The position numbers and the translations under genes were made by a program. DNA of 64,000 nt, taken from contig JAYMGJ010000219.1 of assembly GCA_037178675.1 (NCBI GenBank), positions 1 to 64,000 on the forward strand. The letters are read 5' to 3'. The notes beneath the pieces were generated by a model. It did not search any database, had not been told where the DNA came from, and was given only the letters and a program-made list of their open reading frames with translations. Positions 46,563-57,399 of the stretch are shown piece after piece (the first letter of the stretch is position 1; every line of letters starts with the position of its first letter). Source of the stretch: Scleroderma bovista (lineage: Eukaryota > Basidiomycota > Agaricomycetes > Boletales > Sclerodermataceae).

Positions 46563-47445
46563 ATGCGTCAGATCGCAAGACTTGTACCAGAACGAACGGT
46601 GTTCTTCCTCTGTGACGTCCAAGAACGTTCCAGTGAGCTAGATTCCTCCTTCGTCATAATGTCTCATCCGTGTCCAGGGTCAACCATCTATGGCTTTGAT
46701 GAGCTCGTCTTGACCGTCAACAAGATCCTGAAAGTGGCAAAGGTGAGCTTGCCTGTGTCATTAGAATCGCCACAGCACATAATTACACCCAGATTATGAA
46801 CATTCCAGTCGTCGTAGCCGAGCACAACCTCAAGGGTACGTAGCGGCGATCGATCCTAGTATGGCAATCGCATCCATTCACCGCACTTTGCAGCCCTTGG
46901 GTCAACTGCACACGAAATTGATCTCGTGGCGCTTGGCGACCTGCATCTGAAGACAGTCCAGAAGTTTACCTTCTCCATGATGCCGTGCGTTAAGGACCTG
47001 CTCAATAATCGTCGCAATATCGACTCGGTGGTCTTGTTTGGCATAGAGGTTAGTGCCCACTGACAAGCGCTCGTCCTAGAACACTGAGTACGCAAGCCAG
47101 TCACATCTCTGTATCTTACAAACCGCATTTGACCTTCTGGAACAAAATTATGATGTACACATACTTGCGGATGGAGTATCGAGCCACAACCGCGAGGAAG
47201 TGCCAATCGCCCTCGCTCGGATCCAGCAAGCGGGCGGGTACGTTACCACGAGCGAAACCGTGGTTTTCGAATGTCAACGTAAGTGCACTGTTGACCTTGA
47301 GTTGTTAAGGTTGGTTTGAGGACGTTGGCATTCAGGGACAACCGAGTCGCCGCAGTGGAAGTCCATCTTTCCGGCCATGAAAGAAGAAAAGGGTAATACT
47401 ACGAAGGCCTTGCGGAAACTCGTGCCGTTCCGCAGTTCGCTGTAG
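46563..47445 (+). CDS. Isochorismatase-like hydrolase (ISOC1/2 type)
   Basis: Six exons (46563-46632, 46678-46742, 46793-46835, 46894-47048, 47101-47278, 47336-47445) give 206 residues, the usual size of this cysteine-hydrolase family. The fold is seen in TVFFLCDVQER (catalytic Asp), IPVVVAEHNLKALGST (in place of the Lys strand), VVLFGIESHLCILQTA (nucleophile Cys region) and VSSHNREEVPIALARIQQAGG. The physiological substrate of the ISOC1/2 branch is not established. It is followed in the same direction, 195 bp on, by the DUF1748 gene. Confidence 0.9.
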
Positions 47446-47640
47446 TCTTCATGCATGTATACCCCCGTAGTAAATGAGAAATAGACATCATTGACAATGA
47501 CATGATGACGCAACGTGTATGTTGTAAGGTATTGGAAGGCGTGGGGAGGCAAGTACATGCTACAGCAATTCCAAGTCCTTAGGTCTGCCCTGGGAAGACT
47601 ACGGACTTGTTCATCCCTAATCTCTTTATTCGATACCAGC

Positions 47641-48037
47641 ATGTTCGGGAAACTCATTCACCTCGGCGTAGACGCTGTCCTCGTCAGCGCATTCCTCGCT
47701 GGCGTTCGTCGGTCTACTGGTCTCACGTATGTTGACCCATCCTATATGCAATCGTTCTCGGTGAACTGAACGTTTGGCTCGTTCAGACCTGCTTTGTCCC
47801 AGGTACCCAACAAAGATGTTCGACGTAAGTATTGCATTTGCATCTCTTGAGCAGTACCTCACCCGCCAGGTAAAGAGTTTTTGCGCACCTACCTTGAGTT
47901 CGGTGAGCTAGTGCCATCTCTTTTGCGCCTTCTGCTATCCTGCTAATCCCATGCGTACAGGGGAATATGCATTTGACTTCGCAGTCGTCATCTTTGGAGT
48001 ACTGTCCCATCCTTGTTTGGCGCCAGGGCGTTACTGA
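47641..48037 (+). CDS. DUF1748 small fungal protein
   Basis: Four small exons (47641-47726, 47787-47824, 47870-47902, 47961-48037) give 77 residues. The start MFGKLIHLGVDAVLVSAFLA, then GVRRSTGLTP and a C-terminal FGEYAFDFAVVIFG, match my memory of the DUF1748 family, a short fungal protein with a hydrophobic N-terminal helix and likely mitochondrial location. The last few residues differ from what I would expect, so the final exon end may be misjudged. It converges with OST2. Confidence 0.7.
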
Positions 48038-48311
48038 CGAAGCTCTCTACAGCGATCAAGCTCCTTCGAGCGCAAGCCATGAACATCCCACCTACAGCAG
48101 CAGCAGCAGCAGTCCCATTCTCCATATCTTGTTCCCTTTCCCCTTAAAGGCCCACTCGCTCACATTGCACCCCCTGTATATACGTATGCATATCACCTAG
48201 CCTAGTCACCTAATCCGCTTCCTCATGAGATGAATGATGAATATAAATATGAAGAATGCGTATGAGCAGGAAGCGGATCTATAATGAAGACATGGATATG
48301 GCGAAGGCTGC

Positions 48312-48801
48312 TCATCCCAGGAAGTTGTACACAAAGAAATGCAGCACTATCGAGCCCAGTGCAAAATCTGCGAATGCACTGTAGGAGGTATTGTTGGATA
48401 GATGAATACACGTCAAGCAAGAGGGTACTAACCGTTCTGGCGAGACCTCCTTGAACTGTGAACTATTTTCGGGGTTAACCTGTGCGCGCAGCGAAGCAGT
48501 CAGGACAAACTGTCCTACGCAACTCCCAAACCTACGAAACCAACCACATTTGCGTGAGATACTAGCATTCACGAACATGCAGAGAAACTCACCCAGCCAA
48601 GAAAGCGTTGAAAGGGAAGTTGGTCACGAAGACGCAGTACACGAACTGCATGATGCCCGAAAGCATGATGAACACCAGAAAGGCATCGATGAACTTGAGT
48701 CTGTCTGATGTGTTTTGCATGTATGACTTCCACATGGCATTGGAAGAGACCGCGATAGACGTCTCCGACGCTGTAGACTTTGGGGCTTTGACTCTGGTCA
48801 T
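48312..48801 (-). CDS. OST2: Oligosaccharyltransferase subunit OST2/DAD1
   Basis: Three exons (48801-48593, 48531-48433, 48378-48312) give 124 residues, typical for DAD1. It is an integral subunit of the ER oligosaccharyltransferase that N-glycosylates nascent proteins. Three hydrophobic helices are visible (AFLVFIMLSGIMQFVYCVF, SCVGQFVLTASLRAQV, FALGSIVLHFFVYNFLG), and the family motif ERAFADF precedes the last. The C-terminal NFLG end is characteristic. Its start is 91 bp from the divergent mitoribosomal gene. Confidence 0.95.
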
Positions 48802-48892
48802 CTTGTGGTGGGTGGGTAAAGTACTTGATGAGTCCAAACAAAGACAACCGAGACGGAATTCAGCCTCGGAAAAATTCAAGGCTGGTCTTTCC
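48802..48892. promoter_or_regulatory. Very short divergent promoter, OST2 / mitoribosomal gene
   Basis: 91 bp between the two ATG codons must hold both 5' UTRs and core promoters, or the transcripts overlap. Confidence 0.5.
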
Positions 48893-50073
48893 ATGGCCAC
48901 CTCAACATCACGCATCGTGTCCTGGTCTTCGCGCTCCGTCCTTGCAGCACCTCGGTGCACTACAGGTTCACGCCAGCGCTGGGCACTAACACGGAGAAAC
49001 TTGCACACCCGCAAGGAGCTGCCGTACAATATCGAGGATGGTCTCGGAAACTTCATGTCTCCCCGCACACTTCAAATGGTCGCGGTAGAATACCAGCAAG
49101 GTCTTCTTGACCGCTTGAACGACCTCCTCTGTGGTAAGCACCGTCAGTTCACGGGGCCACGTCCTAAGCCCATGCATGCGCAGATACCGAGGACAAGCGT
49201 AAAACGGTAGCCCAGCTCGTGCTCGACACGGCTGAAAAGCCGGACAAAACCCTGCTGTTCAGATACGCGAGTCATGCGCTGAACAACAGCTTCTTCCTCA
49301 ATTGTCTGGTACGTGTCGATACCCTGCCCTATTGTTTTCTCTACCTTACCCAGATCTAGCGACCACCGACAGGCGAGTCTGGCGAGAGGTTTATAGAAAA
49401 GTCTATGTTTGGAGGCTTTGTCCGCAAGCAATTTGGAGACTTTGACACGCTCCGTTCCCAATTCTCTGCGGCCGTCTACGGCATGTCTGGCTCGGGCTAC
49501 GTTTGGTTCGTCGCCGACGAAAAACGCAACGTCGCGTTCTACCCCACCTTCTCCGCAGGCACCCTTCTCGTCCGTTCGCGCTCCGGCACGGTCGACCCTC
49601 TCGATGTACCTATCCTCGGCGAGGGCAGTGACATTCCCCTGCCTAACCAGCGCGGCGCACACCAACATCACCTGCACCCATCGGACCAACATTACCCGCA
49701 TCCGCCCTCTTCTGGATTGGGAGCCACCCCAACTTCGCCTGTGTCCGGTGCCTCCCACAATGTCCCGCCGCTCTATCCCTCTTCGCCCTCTCGCGCGTTG
49801 CATTCTTCGGTCCCTTCTCATACGCGCTCGTTGTTCGACTCCCCATTTGTGTCGGCCCCGGCTGGATCCTTGAATGAGTCCGATATGCGTGACCTGAAAG
49901 CCCTCGGGGAGTATATCTACCCCCTATTCTGCGTCAGTGTACATGAGCATTGTTGGTTGCTCGACCATGGGATTTGGGGGAAGGAAAAGTATATGAAAGC
50001 ATTTTGGTCGGTGCTGGACTGGCAACAGGTCGTGCATAGGTTTGAGACGTTCCACCCGCCGAGTAGGTCGTAG
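48893..50073 (+). CDS. SOD-fold mitochondrial ribosomal protein (mS42/mS43 type)
   Basis: Three exons (48893-49133, 49184-49308, 49360-50073) give 359 residues. The Arg/Ser-rich first 35 residues (ATSTSRIVSWSSRSVLAA) look like a mitochondrial presequence. The remainder has the iron/manganese superoxide dismutase fold used by small-subunit mitoribosomal proteins Rsm26 and Mrp1: LHTRKELPYNIEDGLG, FRYASHALNNSFFLNCL, FGDFDTLRSQFSAAV, GSGYVWFV, then CVSVHEHCWLLDHG and FWSVLDWQQV. Metal ligands are not conserved in the usual places, consistent with a structural role. A long Pro/Ser insertion separates the two halves of the C-terminal domain. Which of the two paralogues it is cannot be decided here. 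Confidence 0.82.
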
Positions 50074-50235
50074 GAGGGCTAGCAGGTATACAACCTTAAT
50101 TACTACCACTCAATCAATTACTTTTAGACACACAGCATACATATACGACCGGTAGCATCTCGCAAGTCATCTTGACGGCCAAACATTATGAAGCAAAAAA
50201 TTGATGAGTGATCAAATGTAGGATTGTATATAATG

Positions 50236-52148
50236 CTACCACCTCCACTCGATGAACCCACAACTATGCGTCCGCATGCCCTTGTACATCTTGTACGTTT
50301 CAGAGGACAGTCGGACTTGATCGATTTTGAGGGATGAAAAGCTGTGAGTAGGGAGCTCGAACCGTATCTGAAAGGCGTGTGCTGGCCTTGGGACTTTGAC
50401 CCTGTAGAAAGCGTAAGCACTGCCGTCAGGAGATGAACGCAGAACTTTACTTGGATGTCCATGAACCTCGTAAAATCCAGCTGCCTGAAGAGTGCATACT
50501 AGGTATATCCCACTGCAGTACCTGAAACACCGATAATCCAACAAGTGGGCAGAAGAGTCAGAAGATAATTACCTTTTTCCGTGGATCAAATGTCCACGAG
50601 CCTTCGGTTCCTCCAACAGATCCAATCCCTGAACCGGCGCCTGATAACGTACACTGTGCGCTGCTTGCATCCTCTCCGAGGTACCACTCTATCTTCACGT
50701 TTTCCATCACTTTCATCATTCGTGATGTAAATGTGACCATGAAATTGCCTGGCAGAGAGTGAGTGCTCCGCAGGATGCAAAAGACAAGAGTATATGCACC
50801 ACCCGATTCGCCAATGGTTATGTTCGGTTTGAGAGTGACTGGCATGGGGAGATTGCTCACCACCGTGCTTTGCGGTGATACATACTGGTATTCTGCGAGC
50901 ACGAACTTTCCATCGGGTGGGATGAAGGAAAGAGTCTTGTCGCGTTTCCAGCGTTGCAGGCTAATTATGAAAGTAAACCGGGTTTGATGGTCGACGAGGA
51001 AGATGTGGACGTACCGTACGCAAGGGTGAAATGCACAATCAAATATCACGTTGGGATTTGTAAAGGTCAGGACCAAGTCCGGCATTCCTATGCATCATAT
51101 AAGACGACGGGGAATATACGAGTACCATCCAACACACCGGACAATCGTGAAGTACCCTCGATTTTTCCAACGACGTTGCTTGCAAGGGTGGTACCATTCC
51201 TACTCACGAGAAGATAATTAGACGTCAAGCCCGGATGACCCAGATGACACACCGAGCGACAATGCTGCGCATTTCTTCTGTGACATCGAAGAGAATTTCG
51301 TTGTGAGCATACCGGAGGCCGGGTTTTCGCCATGATATTGGTGATGTGAAGGCTCCACTTGTGCTGTTGGAGGATGCTGCACCTGAAAAATATATCAGCA
51401 TTTTACCTCGAGTAATGACACCCCTATGCAACTCTTACTACCTGAACGTCCGGCCGACGGCGCTGAGGTGGAGAGAGAAGCAAGCAATTTCGAAAAGAGG
51501 GAAGGTGGAAGTACGATGTCCCGTAACAAGCTTGTTGACGTTGTAAGCGGATGTCCAGAAGAGTCTAGTGTTTCTTCTATCAACTGTTGCGGCATGTCAG
51601 GGTGGCCCCGCCAACAAGAATACGCAAATCATACCTGGTACACAATATCAAAGTTATCTTTGAGCGTCACGGTGCTGACTGTCCCGAAGTAGTCTTGGAG
51701 GATTTCGTGGAAAGCTTGTAGGAATGCAAATGCGATCAAGGGATCCGCTGCAACAGCAGTCAGCAGGACGGAGTGCGATGAAGACGGTACCTCGTATACG
51801 CTTCATACCGCCAGTGGTGGGACCACTCACCATCTCCCGAGACGCTCACCAGCATCCTCATTTCGCCAACTTGGATATGACAGCAAGCGCTTCCATCTGG
51901 CATGTCGCCTCCTCCCGACGCAACATAAACGACAGGATCGACGTTCCCTAGCGGGGATGCTTTGGAGAGTTCAGTGTTGAGCGCGTCGACGTGTAGGAGT
52001 GGGTATGCGGGTGGAAAGGAGGTGTATCCTGATTGGATGATGGGTCGTCTGCCACATGAGTTGGGTACTGAGCCAGAGAAGGTTTTACCAGGATCGTTTC
52101 GAAGACGCACCCAGAGGCGTCCAGGATGATGAGGCCGTCGATTGTCAT
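50236..52148 (-). CDS. APM3: AP-3 adaptor complex mu subunit
   Basis: Ten exons (52148-52111, 52048-51831, 51747-51635, 51583-51442, 51382-51253, 51202-51138, 51087-51015, 50960-50573, 50521-50451, 50401-50236) give 467 residues. The mu subunit binds tyrosine-based sorting signals in Golgi/endosome-to-vacuole transport. The longin-like N-terminus is seen (MTIDGLIILDASGRPI, then FGTVSTVTLKDNFDIVYQ). The mu-homology domain begins at WRKPGLRYAHNEILFDV, with FIPPDGKFVLAEY, a conserved GSWTFDPRKKV and the terminal FIEWRW. It converges with the mitoribosomal gene and diverges from hexokinase. Confidence 0.93.
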
Positions 52149-52519
52149 CTCGTCTGATAGGATCTGCAAGCGCGTACGATGGAATGGAATTAGACGCGAG
52201 AACAGTTCAGGTACGCGAGGATGGTCGTGTATTACATAATCAAATGACCTTTAAACGCTACAGGATGAGGTCCTCTAGACATCCCGATGCTGACCGACTC
52301 GAGGGCGCGACCTGACCCGTTCGTATTCTCACATTCGCCCACAGGTTTGGCCGAGAAAAGCCCGGGCCTCTAATGAGTACCCACGAAATAAAAGGGCACT
52401 GGTACTTATGACGTCGGCAGATTTCCTAAATGCGGACGTCTGATACTAATCTTCTGAAATAAGCCATCTCCAGCTTCTCACTCACACCCTTCCCCGCTCT
52501 CTACCCCGTGTGCAGAGCC
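52149..52519. promoter_or_regulatory. Divergent promoter, APM3 / hexokinase
   Basis: 371 bp between start codons. No specific binding site identified with confidence. Confidence 0.45.
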
Positions 52520-54640
52520 ATGCCACAGACGCACGCAATGCGCGCCTCTGCTGCAGAGGACGTCCTCGCTTCCATATCCCACCAATTCAACGTCGACGAT
52601 GGCGATCTGCTCCATATCACCGAGACATTCCTCCGGGAGATGGCAGAAGGCCTCGCAAATTACGGGTATCCGATGGCCATGATGTACGCCGTTCTCTCTT
52701 TCAAATCGCAATCGTTAACACTGCTCCCCCTCGCTCAGCCCGACTTTTGTCACGAGCATCCCAGATGGCTCAGAGAAGGGGTGCGTGCCTTACTCGTCCC
52801 TGCACTCTGAAACGACTCACACGGTCTCCACGATTTAGCACATGTCTCGCACTAGATCTGGGCGGCACGAACCTGTAAGTCTATGCCCCTCCCCCCGTGA
52901 CAGCCACTCAGAAAGTCCCGCCAGTCGGGTGTGCGAGGTCCACCTGCACGGCGACAGCACGTTAAACCTGCGCCAAAAGAAATATAAAGTCTCGGACGCA
53001 CTCAAAACGGGCGAGGTCACCACTCTCTTTGGTGAGCAGGGAGGGGTCTGTTTCATCTTCGTTACGTTGGCTGACACGTAACACCACTTTAGATTATCTC
53101 GCTGATTCTGTCGATGCGTTCCTGACGGAATCAGGGTCACCAAGCTGTGCGGTTCCTCCGTCGCTCTCCCGAAGGCAGTCCAGGGATGGTCGATTCAACG
53201 ACGTCGATGCCGACCGCCCCTATATGCCCCTCGGCCTCACGTTCTCCTTCCCGGTCGAACAGACGGCGCTCGACTCGGGTAAATTGCTGACGTGGACGAA
53301 AGGTTTCTCGGCCAAGAATGCCGTTGGAAAGGACATCGTCAAGCTTCTGCAGGATGCGTTCGATCGCAAGAACATGCACGTCAGGTGTGTTGCACTCGTT
53401 AATGACGTGAGTGATTCAGTCCCTGTCACTGTACTCTTATCGAGGACCGTGATAGACCGTCGGGACACTTTTATCTCGGGCGTACGCTTCTGGCGGATGC
53501 ACCCTTGGTGGTATCTTTGGTACCGGTACCAACGGCGCCTACGTCGAAGACCTCGCCAACATCACGAAGCTCGGAAACAGTATCACGGGTGCAGGAGGGT
53601 CCATGATCGTGAACACGGAGTGGGGCGCATTCAACAACTCAGTGCGTATTCGCTTTACTCTCCTCGATCCGTCCCGTCACATCTATTCGTCCATCGTGCC
53701 GTCAGCGAACGGCATTGCCAAGAACCCCGTTTGACAACAAGCTCGACCGCGAATCCATCAACCCCTCGAAGCAGGCCTTCGAGAAGTTCGTCTCGGGGAT
53801 GTACCTCGGCGAGGTCGCGCGGAACGTCATCATAAGCTTGATCGACGCCGCTCCGAAAGCACACCTTTTCTCGGGTCACTCTTCCCATCCACTGAACAAG
53901 CAGTGGGGACTGGATACTGCTGTGTTGAGCGACATCGAGGGAGCGTGGGAGGACACCCACATCGTCAACGGCACAGAGACGATAACAGATAATGAAACAG
54001 GTGGAACGGAGACTGCGACGCACCGGTGTTCTGACCTCGAGAAATTGCAGCGCATACGGGACGTGATCATTAGGCGGATGGAGCTCCCACCAGAAGTGGT
54101 TACACTGGACGATGCGGACATCGTGCGAAAAGTCTGCACATACGTCGTTTCCCGAGCGGCGCGGCTGAGCGGGTGTGCTGTCGCAGCTGTGTTGGTGCAG
54201 ACAGGACAAGCGCGACTTTTAAAAGATAAAGTCGAGCATGGTGCGGCACCATTGGTGGATGCAGGGAAGCGCATTATCGTAGGCGTGGACGGCAGGTGAG
54301 TGCAGGAGTGAAGGAGGGGTTCTTGTGATTGATTTCGTTGGGACGCAGCTTGATCCAACACTACCCATTCTTTGGAGAGAAGCTGCGAGCGTCGCTGCGA
54401 GTGCTTGTCGGCGAGGACGTCGAAAGCCGCGTCGACATCGGGATGGCGAAGGACGGAAGCGGCGTTGGGGGTGAGCTGTTCCCCTCCCCTCGTTTCGCTG
54501 TGTGCACGCGCTGATCCACGTGTGCAGCTGCCCTCTGCGCACTTGGCGCATATAGACAGATCCTTGCGAAACAGGCTCACGCCGTGGACGAACACGAGGC
54601 CGCCAACACACCACCGAACATCCGATCGGTGGACTTGTGA
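52520..54640 (+). CDS. HXK: Hexokinase
   Basis: Nine exons (52520-52683, 52739-52780, 52839-52874, 52925-53031, 53093-53406, 53456-53641, 53706-54295, 54349-54470, 54528-54640) give 557 residues. The enzyme phosphorylates glucose and other hexoses with ATP at the head of glycolysis. Signature blocks are all present: TSIPDGSEKG, LALDLGGTNLRVCE (phosphate 1), LTFSFPVEQTALDSGKLLTWTKGF (given in parts: LTFSFPVEQ and LLTWTKGF), VALVNDTVGTLLSRAY, GGIFGTGTNGAY, NTEWGAF and a C-terminal SGVGAALCALGAYR. It is longer than yeast hexokinases owing to an insertion after VDAFLTESGS and an Asp/Glu/Thr-rich loop (NETGGTETATHRCSD). It converges with the Atf1-type gene. Confidence 0.96.
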
Positions 54641-55532
54641 ATATGTGCCCCGTTGAGAGAAACAATTGTATAAAGTCAAAGAAGCACGAGTACTTGCGTT
54701 CACCCATTGCAGTTCCCCGTTCTTTTTTATCCAAGCTACTCACATATGTTGCATATGGAGTCGATTATCGCTCGTATTTTATCTATACATATACACACTT
54801 TTGCAACCATGGATGACTAGACTATTTATATCAGGATCTGATCTTGCCTCGTCATCGGACATGCAAGCACACGGCGTCGTGCGCCCTGCTGGCCCATGTG
54901 TATATCGTACAGTATCTGGTACATTCGCGAATTCGTATGCAGTGCGGAAGTAGTGTGTAGGAGTAGAGGCTGTGTATAGAGAGGTGTATGTATGCTAGTC
55001 GGACATATCGTACAGTTGATTATTTGATGGTGGGCACCCTGGTCTTTGGTCCTTCTTTGAGAAGGAGGGGGTCGGCGCTCTCGGGGTTGTAGATGGCGGT
55101 GGATACAAGATGCGGGGGTGAATGCGGTAAGGGTGAGGGTGAGTGCGATGAGGAGGTAGGTTTGTTGTAGATAGCTGGGTGGCGGATGCTCGTCGACTGC
55201 ATCCAGTGACCAAGGACCATGACGCACAGCACACAAGATAGCTCGCAAAAGTAAACTGCAGTGGAACCAAAACGGCACAAGCAAAAAAGAAACAAACAAA
55301 AAAGAAAACAAAAACAGATGTGTGAAACATGATGTCTGACAAGCCATGCGCGAAAAAAAAAGAGAACGAAAACAACTCGGGGACCTTCGTGGAGGACGTC
55401 AGACTCCTGGCAAGCCCTATCGGTCATTGCCTGTGCTGCGCGCAAATGCGTCATTGCATACCTACCAAATATACCAGGTCGCAACACGTCCACGAGGTGA
55501 ACCACCAGGTCACATGTGGGACCATGCGGAAC
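54641..55532. other. 3' flanks of hexokinase and bZIP gene
   Basis: About 890 bp with no gene I can support. A run of A-rich sequence (55268-55316) and composition-driven minus-strand ORFs are seen. Confidence 0.4.
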
Positions 55533-57079
55533 TCAATATCCATATGATGCCCGCGCTGTTGCTGCACCAGCAGCGCCGCTTTTGGCAGCCATGTTCATGC
55601 TTATGCTCACTGGCTGGCCGTTGGAGATGACCGCTGATGAGGGCACGACACCTGGAGCGACTGGTGGCCCCCCCGGGCCAATGACTGCGCCGCCCACTAG
55701 GGTCGATAGCCGCGCGATCTCTTCCCGCGAAGATACGAGAGCAGCCGTCAGACGCTCGTTTTCTGTCGTGAGATACTCGACTTTGGCTTGGAGCGATGCC
55801 AACCATGCCTTCTTGCGTTGACGACATTTCAAGGCAGCTGCATGCGACTTAGTACGGCCAGAAGGACAATGGGGGACCTCTATATACCTTGGCGATTGCG
55901 CTCCAAGAAGTTTCTTCGTTTCTCCTCCTCTGTCTCTGGCTTCTTCTGCCGACCCTTTCCGGTCGGTGGTTGCGACATTTGGTGCATCAGCTGTTGGGAC
56001 TCTTCGTCATCGTCATCGTCGTCGTCGTCCTCTTCGCCAGACTCCTTACTGTGTCCATTGGTGCTGACGCTGTTGATAGTATTTGCCCGCGTGCGCTTTG
56101 TCTGGGCAGGGGCTGGCTGGGGAGCTGGTCGAGTGGTGGGGGCCGGCGGGGGACTGTCAATATCATATGATTTCCGTTTCGTCCCTCTTCGACCATTCAC
56201 GGGTGCCCCTGCCGTGCCGTTTGCGCGTGCCTGGGCTTCTTCTCGTTTGGTGAGCTCCTGATGGGCTTGTGACAGGAGATAGAGGCCATTAGCTGCTGTG
56301 CTAGCTGCGTTGTTGGTGCTGATGTACGCAGAATCCGATGCATCTTGATTTGCAGTGACGGAATTGGAAAGATGCGAGCTCGTGGCAGGGGCATGTGTGG
56401 CCGAGTTGTACTGATTGGACGGGTTGTTGAGGACGCCGGTGATGGCTGAGAGGGTGTTTGGGGTGATGGTGGGGTTGGCGGAGTTGGATGAGTTGCTGTT
56501 CATGAGGGCGAGGAAGGCAGCCGTGTTGGGGGAGGGGGGCGGGAAGGAGACAGGGCCGCCTACGAGAGGAGTGAGGCCCGGAGTGAGACCTGTGCGGGGA
56601 GTGAGGCCAGTGCGCGGGGTGAGGCCGGTACGGAAGGCTGGGTCAAAGGGCAGATGGGAGCCTGCGTCCGAGCCCTGCTGTGGTCCTGCGAGCATGGCTG
56701 GGGAGAGAGGACCTGCGCGGAGTGAATTTGCGAGGGACGAGGAGAACTGCCATGGATAGCTCTGGTCTGAGGGAGACGCTATGGCAGCAAGGGGGGGGAG
56801 GACGGTTCGGGGGGAGGAGGAGCGTGCAGCACCATTCTTTTTGCGAGAGGAGGAGGATGCAGACGAGGGTCTCTCTGCTGAGTTCCTGGAGTGGTCTGAG
56901 GCGGGGCTGGCTGAGTCGCGCTGTGAGGCGGAGGTGTGTCGGATGTGGGAGGGACGGGAGAAGGACTGCTCGAACGGGTTTGGCTCGAGGTCGAAGTCGG
57001 AGCGGGTCTGTCTTGTGGTCGGGGGATGCCTCTGGAGGTGTTCTGGAGGGTCGCCGTTTTTGGGAGGAGTGGAAACCAT
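55533..57079 (-). CDS. atf1: Atf1/AtfA-type bZIP transcription factor
   Basis: Two exons (57079-55888 and 55837-55533) give 498 residues. The bZIP spans the exon junction: basic region FLERNRQAALKCRQRKKAW followed by a leucine zipper (LQAKVEYLTTENERLTAAL). Near the N-terminus is FDLEPNPFEQSF, the start of the osmotic-stress/recombination domain of the fungal Atf1/Aft1 family, and further on a triple RTGLTP repeat and a conserved Ser/Pro-rich stretch. Such factors act below the Hog1/Sty1 stress kinase; several Ser-Pro and Thr-Pro sites are present. An acidic Asp run precedes the basic region. A long in-frame extension upstream exists, but the ATG at 57079 (MVSTPPKNGDP) fits the family best. 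Confidence 0.9.
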
Positions 57080-57399
57080 ATCGATGACGCTGCAACGACG
57101 TAGTGGGTGTCGGAATGGAAGATGACGACAGAATGTGACGACACAGGTCCCAAGAGGTGAGTATGCGGTGGTGGATAGGCTGTGGCTCTCCCGCACGGTG
57201 AGCACGTCGTCGCCTTCGCTGGTCCGTGCGTCTGCGATGGGTGGCTGCAAAAACGGATGACGATGTCTGACGTAGTCGAGTTATATTCAACTTCAGGCGG
57301 AGCTCAAATAGCCTGGGATCGCAGATCCGAGCACGTCATATGCCCCTTGCCCGCTTGACTGCCTATCAACGGACTACTACAGACGACACGCCCCCCCGC
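57080..57399. promoter_or_regulatory. Promoter side of the bZIP gene
   Basis: 320 bp between the bZIP start and the upstream stop of the DUF3445 gene on the same strand. No specific site recognised. Confidence 0.35.

Noticed and set aside
54826..55505. Several overlapping minus-strand ORFs of 126-173 residues
   Set aside because: Low-complexity, Phe/Cys-rich, no family resemblance, and located in the 3' flank of the bZIP gene.
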